8,258 bases of DNA from Clostridia bacterium (lineage in GTDB: Bacteria; Bacillota; DSM-521; Neomoorellales; SLTJ01): positions 1 to 8,258 of the forward strand of contig JACIYD010000053.1 in the NCBI GenBank assembly GCA_014360105.1. Reading direction: 5' to 3'. Shown one piece after another: positions 6,409 through 8,258 of this stretch. Positions within the stretch are counted from its first letter, which is position 1; every line of letters starts with the position of its first letter. Position numbers and translations under genes: made by a program. The notes under the pieces are model-generated. The model made no database searches. It saw only the letters and a program-made list of their open reading frames with translations, and was not told the origin of the DNA.

Positions 6409-7075
6409 TGCCGCCGCGGGGGCTCGGCAGACGAGTATCCCAGGCAGCAAACAGGCCAATACTGCATGAAGGCCTCCAACCACGCCTGCTACCTGGCCGC
6501 CCAATTCAAGGGCTACGCAAGCGCTGGCCGCCGGGGGACGGAAAACGGCGCCAACGGCGGTACGCCCTTCGCCGGGGTCACCCCTCCGCCAGGGCCTGGC
6601 GACCGATATGTGTGGAGCGGCGGTTATCCCGGATCCCAGGCCCAGGCCAACGCAAGATATCTCCTTTGTGGACAGTTTGTGATGGGCTTAAGGACCACCG
6701 CTCCTCCGACGAGCCTGGCCAGAGCCAGGACGAAGCAGTCGGCGAAGGCCATTGGTAGGTCGGCCTTAAACTCGGCGGCGATCAAGGCGAGTTCCTTATC
6801 GGCGCTTACGACCCGGAGCGGCAGGGCCTCGACTGCAAGGAGGAATAAATCTCTCTTGCCCACCCCCGCTTTCCGGCTGACGATGTAGGCCGCCTCTCCC
6901 AAGTTCACCCCCGCCATCACGTTCCGGTGGCTCCGCGATTTGCGGTAGCACTTTGTTGTTGACGGGGGCGGCGGGGCCATAGTAAAATCTTCGCCGGAAG
7001 GATCATTTTGGAACGCGGCGCGGAGCCGCGGGTTTTCTCGACTAGCCAAACGATAGAAGCCTGTACTGCGAAACG
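6409..7075. other. Gene-poor stretch with toxin fragment and a hairpin
   Basis: No intact gene is supported. It holds a VapC/PIN fragment on the minus strand (6624-6917) and a GC-rich hairpin with six-base stems at 7014-7019 and 7025-7030, followed by GGTTTT, which may be a weak terminator or part of the leader of the ABC operon. The part 6409-6620 has an open plus-strand frame from ATG 6466 (glycine- and proline-rich), but it shows no family similarity, has no ribosome site and runs on as the antisense of the toxin fragment, so it was not called. Confidence 0.5.
6624..6917 (-). pseudogene. VapC-type PIN-domain toxin fragment
   Basis: On the minus strand, residues encoded by about 6917 down to 6693 read as the middle of a PIN-domain ribonuclease of the VapC family. 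They run VNLGEAAYIVSRKAG, a helix, LPLRVVSADKELALIAAEFKAD, then the signature ADCFVLALARLVGGAVV. Two conserved acidic positions are present, the Glu of NLGE and the Asp of ADCF. The first roughly 40 residues, including the N-terminal catalytic Asp, are missing: upstream codons in the open frame (to 7094) show no PIN similarity. At the C-terminus the expected V-T-G-D motif is replaced by unrelated residues up to TGA (complement of 6624-6626). No VapB antitoxin is next to it. VapC toxins cleave RNA in toxin-antitoxin pairs; this copy should be inactive. Confidence 0.6.
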
Positions 7076-7132
7076 GCCACGGAGGCCGGATCACCTTTCT
7101 CGGTAGAGAAAGGCGGCCTCCGTGGCTTTTTT
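7076..7132 (+). terminator. Long hairpin with T tract at the head of the ABC operon (terminator or attenuator)
   Basis: A perfect 13-base inverted repeat (7076-7088 with 7114-7126) encloses a five-base bulge (7089-7093) and a second perfect eight-base stem (7094-7101 with 7106-7113) with a GGTA loop. It is followed at once by six T (7127-7132). This is a textbook intrinsic terminator for plus-strand transcription, unusually long. It ends only 25 bases before the probable start of the ABC ATPase gene, while no plus-strand gene precedes it for about 650 bases. So it either insulates the operon or acts as a leader attenuator. The minus-strand side lacks a T tract, so it is not bidirectional. Confidence 0.8.
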
Positions 7133-7157
7133 GGTGGTGTTGCCGTTGGACCCTCCG

Positions 7158-8111
7158 GTGCTGGTACTCAAAGGCCTGACCGTGGAATTCCCCACCGCCG
7201 AGGGCCTGATCCGGGCAGTAGACCGGGTGGATCTAGAAGTGAGAAGAGGAGAAAGGCTGGCGCTGGTTGGGGAAACGGGGAGCGGCAAGAGCGTATTGCT
7301 CCTGGCCTTGCTTCGGCTGCTGCCGCCCGCCGCCCGGGTCTTCGGAGAAGTGCGTTACGATGGCGCGGACTTGCTCCGCTGTTCGGCCGACGAGCTTTGC
7401 CGCCTGCGGGGGCGCAAGCTGGCCTACATTCCTCAAGGAGCCGGCGGAGCGCTCAACCCCGTCTTCACCGTAGTTTTCCAGGTGGCCGAGCCCTTGATGC
7501 TCCACTTTGGCTTGGCGAGAACGGCCGCTCTGTCGAGAGCGTTGTCCCTGCTCGACCGCCTGGGCATTCCCGAGGCGCCCAAGAGAGCTTTCGACTACCC
7601 GCACCAGTATAGCGGCGGGATGAAGCAGCGGGCGCTGGTGGCTATGGGGGTGGCGGCGGAAGCCGAGGTTCTCTTGGCCGATGAGCCCACCAAGGGAGTG
7701 GATTGGGCCCGACGCGAGGAAGTCCTGGCCCTTTTCGCCGGCCTGGAAGGCAAGACCATTTTGGCCGTTACCCATGACTTGTGGTTTGCGGAGAAATTTG
7801 CCCACCAGGTGGCGGTGATGTACGCGGCCCAGCTCGTAGAAGTGTCGCCCCGAGAAAGCTTTTTCGACCGGCCCCTTCACCCCTATTCCTGCGCCCTTTT
7901 GGCGGCTTTGCCCGCACGGGGCCTGGAACCCCTCCCCGGCTATGCGCCGGCCCACGCCCGCTACGGGGAACCGGGTTGCCGGTTTCGGGAGCGCTGCCCC
8001 CGCGTCTTTGACCGCTGCCGGGAAGAGCCCCCGCTCTTTGAGCATCGTGGCCGGCAGGTGAGGTGCTGGCTTTATGCTGGTGGAAGCAAGGGATCTGGGC
8101 AAGACCTATAG
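7158..8111 (+). CDS. ABC transporter ATPase, oligopeptide/dipeptide/nickel type (OppD/DppD-like)
   Basis: A 317-residue ATPase with the normal order of motifs: Walker A GETGSGKS (about residue 36), Q-loop YIPQG, signature YSGGMKQRA, Walker B VLLADEP and the switch His in VTHD. The C-terminal oligopeptide-transporter domain includes PLHPYSCALLAALP and a four-cysteine tail (GCRFRERCPRVFDRC ... VRC), where some DppD proteins bind an iron-sulfur cluster. Such proteins pair with an OppF/DppF partner to power import of peptides, nickel chelates or related solutes through two permeases. Permeases and the binding protein are not in the window, so the substrate is open. The D-loop reads DEPTKGVDW instead of the common DEPTTALDV. 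GTG 7158 gives the family N-terminus (VLVLKGLTVEF) but has no clear ribosome site; TTG 7146 with GGTGGT at 7133-7138 is an alternative, and GTG 7122 lies inside the hairpin and is unlikely. Confidence 0.87.
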   Translation: MLVLKGLTVEFPTAEGLIRAVDRVDLEVRRGERLALVGETGSGKSVLLLALLRLLPPAARVFGEVRYDGADLLRCSADELCRLRGRKLAYIPQGAGGALNPVFTVVFQVAEPLMLHFGLARTAALSRALSLLDRLGIPEAPKRAFDYPHQYSGGMKQRALVAMGVAAEAEVLLADEPTKGVDWARREEVLALFAGLEGKTILAVTHDLWFAEKFAHQVAVMYAAQLVEVSPRESFFDRPLHPYSCALLAALPARGLEPLPGYAPAHARYGEPGCRFRERCPRVFDRCREEPPLFEHRGRQVRCWLYAGGSKGSGQDL

Positions 8112-8258
8112 GGTGGGTTGGCCCGCCAAGAGGCTGGTGCGGGCCGTGGCCCGGGCCAGCCTGGCGATAGACCGGGGGGAGACGGTGGGGGTGGTCGGGG
8201 AGAGCGGGAGCGGCAAGACCACCCTGGCCCTGCTCTTAACGGGGCTGTTGAGGCCCGA
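8074..8258 (+). CDS. ABC transporter ATPase, OppF/DppF-like, cut by window edge
   Basis: ATG 8074 opens a frame that runs off the right edge (61 codons visible). It begins MLVEARDLGKTYRV, followed by a RAVARASLAIDRGETVGVVG segment and Walker A GESGSGKTT (about residues 44-52), the usual start of the second ATPase of an Opp/Dpp-type importer. It overlaps the end of the preceding ATPase gene by 38 bases in another frame, which indicates translational coupling and equal production of the two partner subunits. The partner role is inferred from gene order and N-terminal similarity; the signature, Walker B and C-terminal parts lie outside the window. Confidence 0.85.
   Translation, partial: MLVEARDLGKTYRVGWPAKRLVRAVARASLAIDRGETVGVVGESGSGKTTLALLLTGLLRP

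Noticed and set aside
6466..6888. Plus-strand ORF of 140 codons
   Set aside because: Second half is the antisense of the VapC fragment, first half has no similarity or ribosome site.
7011..7045. Weak resemblance to a T-box sequence (GGAGCCGCGGG)
   Set aside because: The core GGxACCGCG is not matched, and no specifier or stem I could be recognised; kept only as a hairpin.
1..8258. CRISPR arrays, tandem repeats, rRNA
   Set aside because: No regularly spaced direct repeats or ribosomal RNA signatures were seen on reading through.

Overview
This looks like chromosomal DNA from a GC-rich, probably thermophilic, anaerobic Firmicute of the Moorella/Desulfotomaculum-like Clostridia. The inference rests on strong AGGAGG-type ribosome sites, frequent GTG starts, a SelD close to the clostridial type, and a multi-sensor c-di-GMP protein typical of such genomes. 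No ribosomal marker is present, so the taxonomy is only a suggestion.

Left part (1-2688): selenium metabolism. The window opens inside the 3' end of a 2-hydroxyacyl-CoA dehydratase (HgdB/BcrC-type) gene. After it comes an intergenic stretch holding a decayed transposase tail on the minus strand and a terminator-like hairpin. Then follow yedF (TusA plus DsrE-like domains), a short truncated DUF951-like ORF, and selD. The selD gene contains an in-frame TGA (1678-1680) exactly where E. coli SelD has its catalytic Cys17, followed by a good bacterial SECIS-type hairpin. SelD is therefore best read as a selenoprotein starting at GTG 1636. A stop-to-stop gene call would lose its catalytic N-terminus.

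Middle (2745-3630): decayed material. A second, paralogous HgdB/BcrC-type gene survives only as its first ~19 codons joined to its last ~75 codons, with a stop codon and a frame shift. An unrecognised coding-like remnant and a small two-helix membrane protein follow.

Centre (3631-6408): one 925-residue membrane sensor, CHASE4-HAMP-PAS-PAS-GGDEF-HD-GYP. All catalytic motifs of both c-di-GMP domains are intact, and the second PAS carries a three-cysteine motif.

Right part (6409-8258): about 700 bases without an intact gene, holding a VapC/PIN toxin fragment on the minus strand and two hairpins. The second hairpin is a very long stem with a T tract, placed directly at the start of an ABC-transporter ATPase pair (OppD/DppD-like, then OppF/DppF-like, overlapping by 38 bases and running off the right edge). 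That placement suggests either insulation from upstream or attenuation control.

Overall, a functional yedF-selD unit sits between degraded dehydratase, transposase and toxin fragments, so the surroundings have been rearranged repeatedly. I see no wholly new multi-gene system. The most valuable points are the Sec-encoding selD, the truncated DUF951 ORF overlapping its start, the paired dehydratase remnants, and the leader hairpin of the ABC operon.
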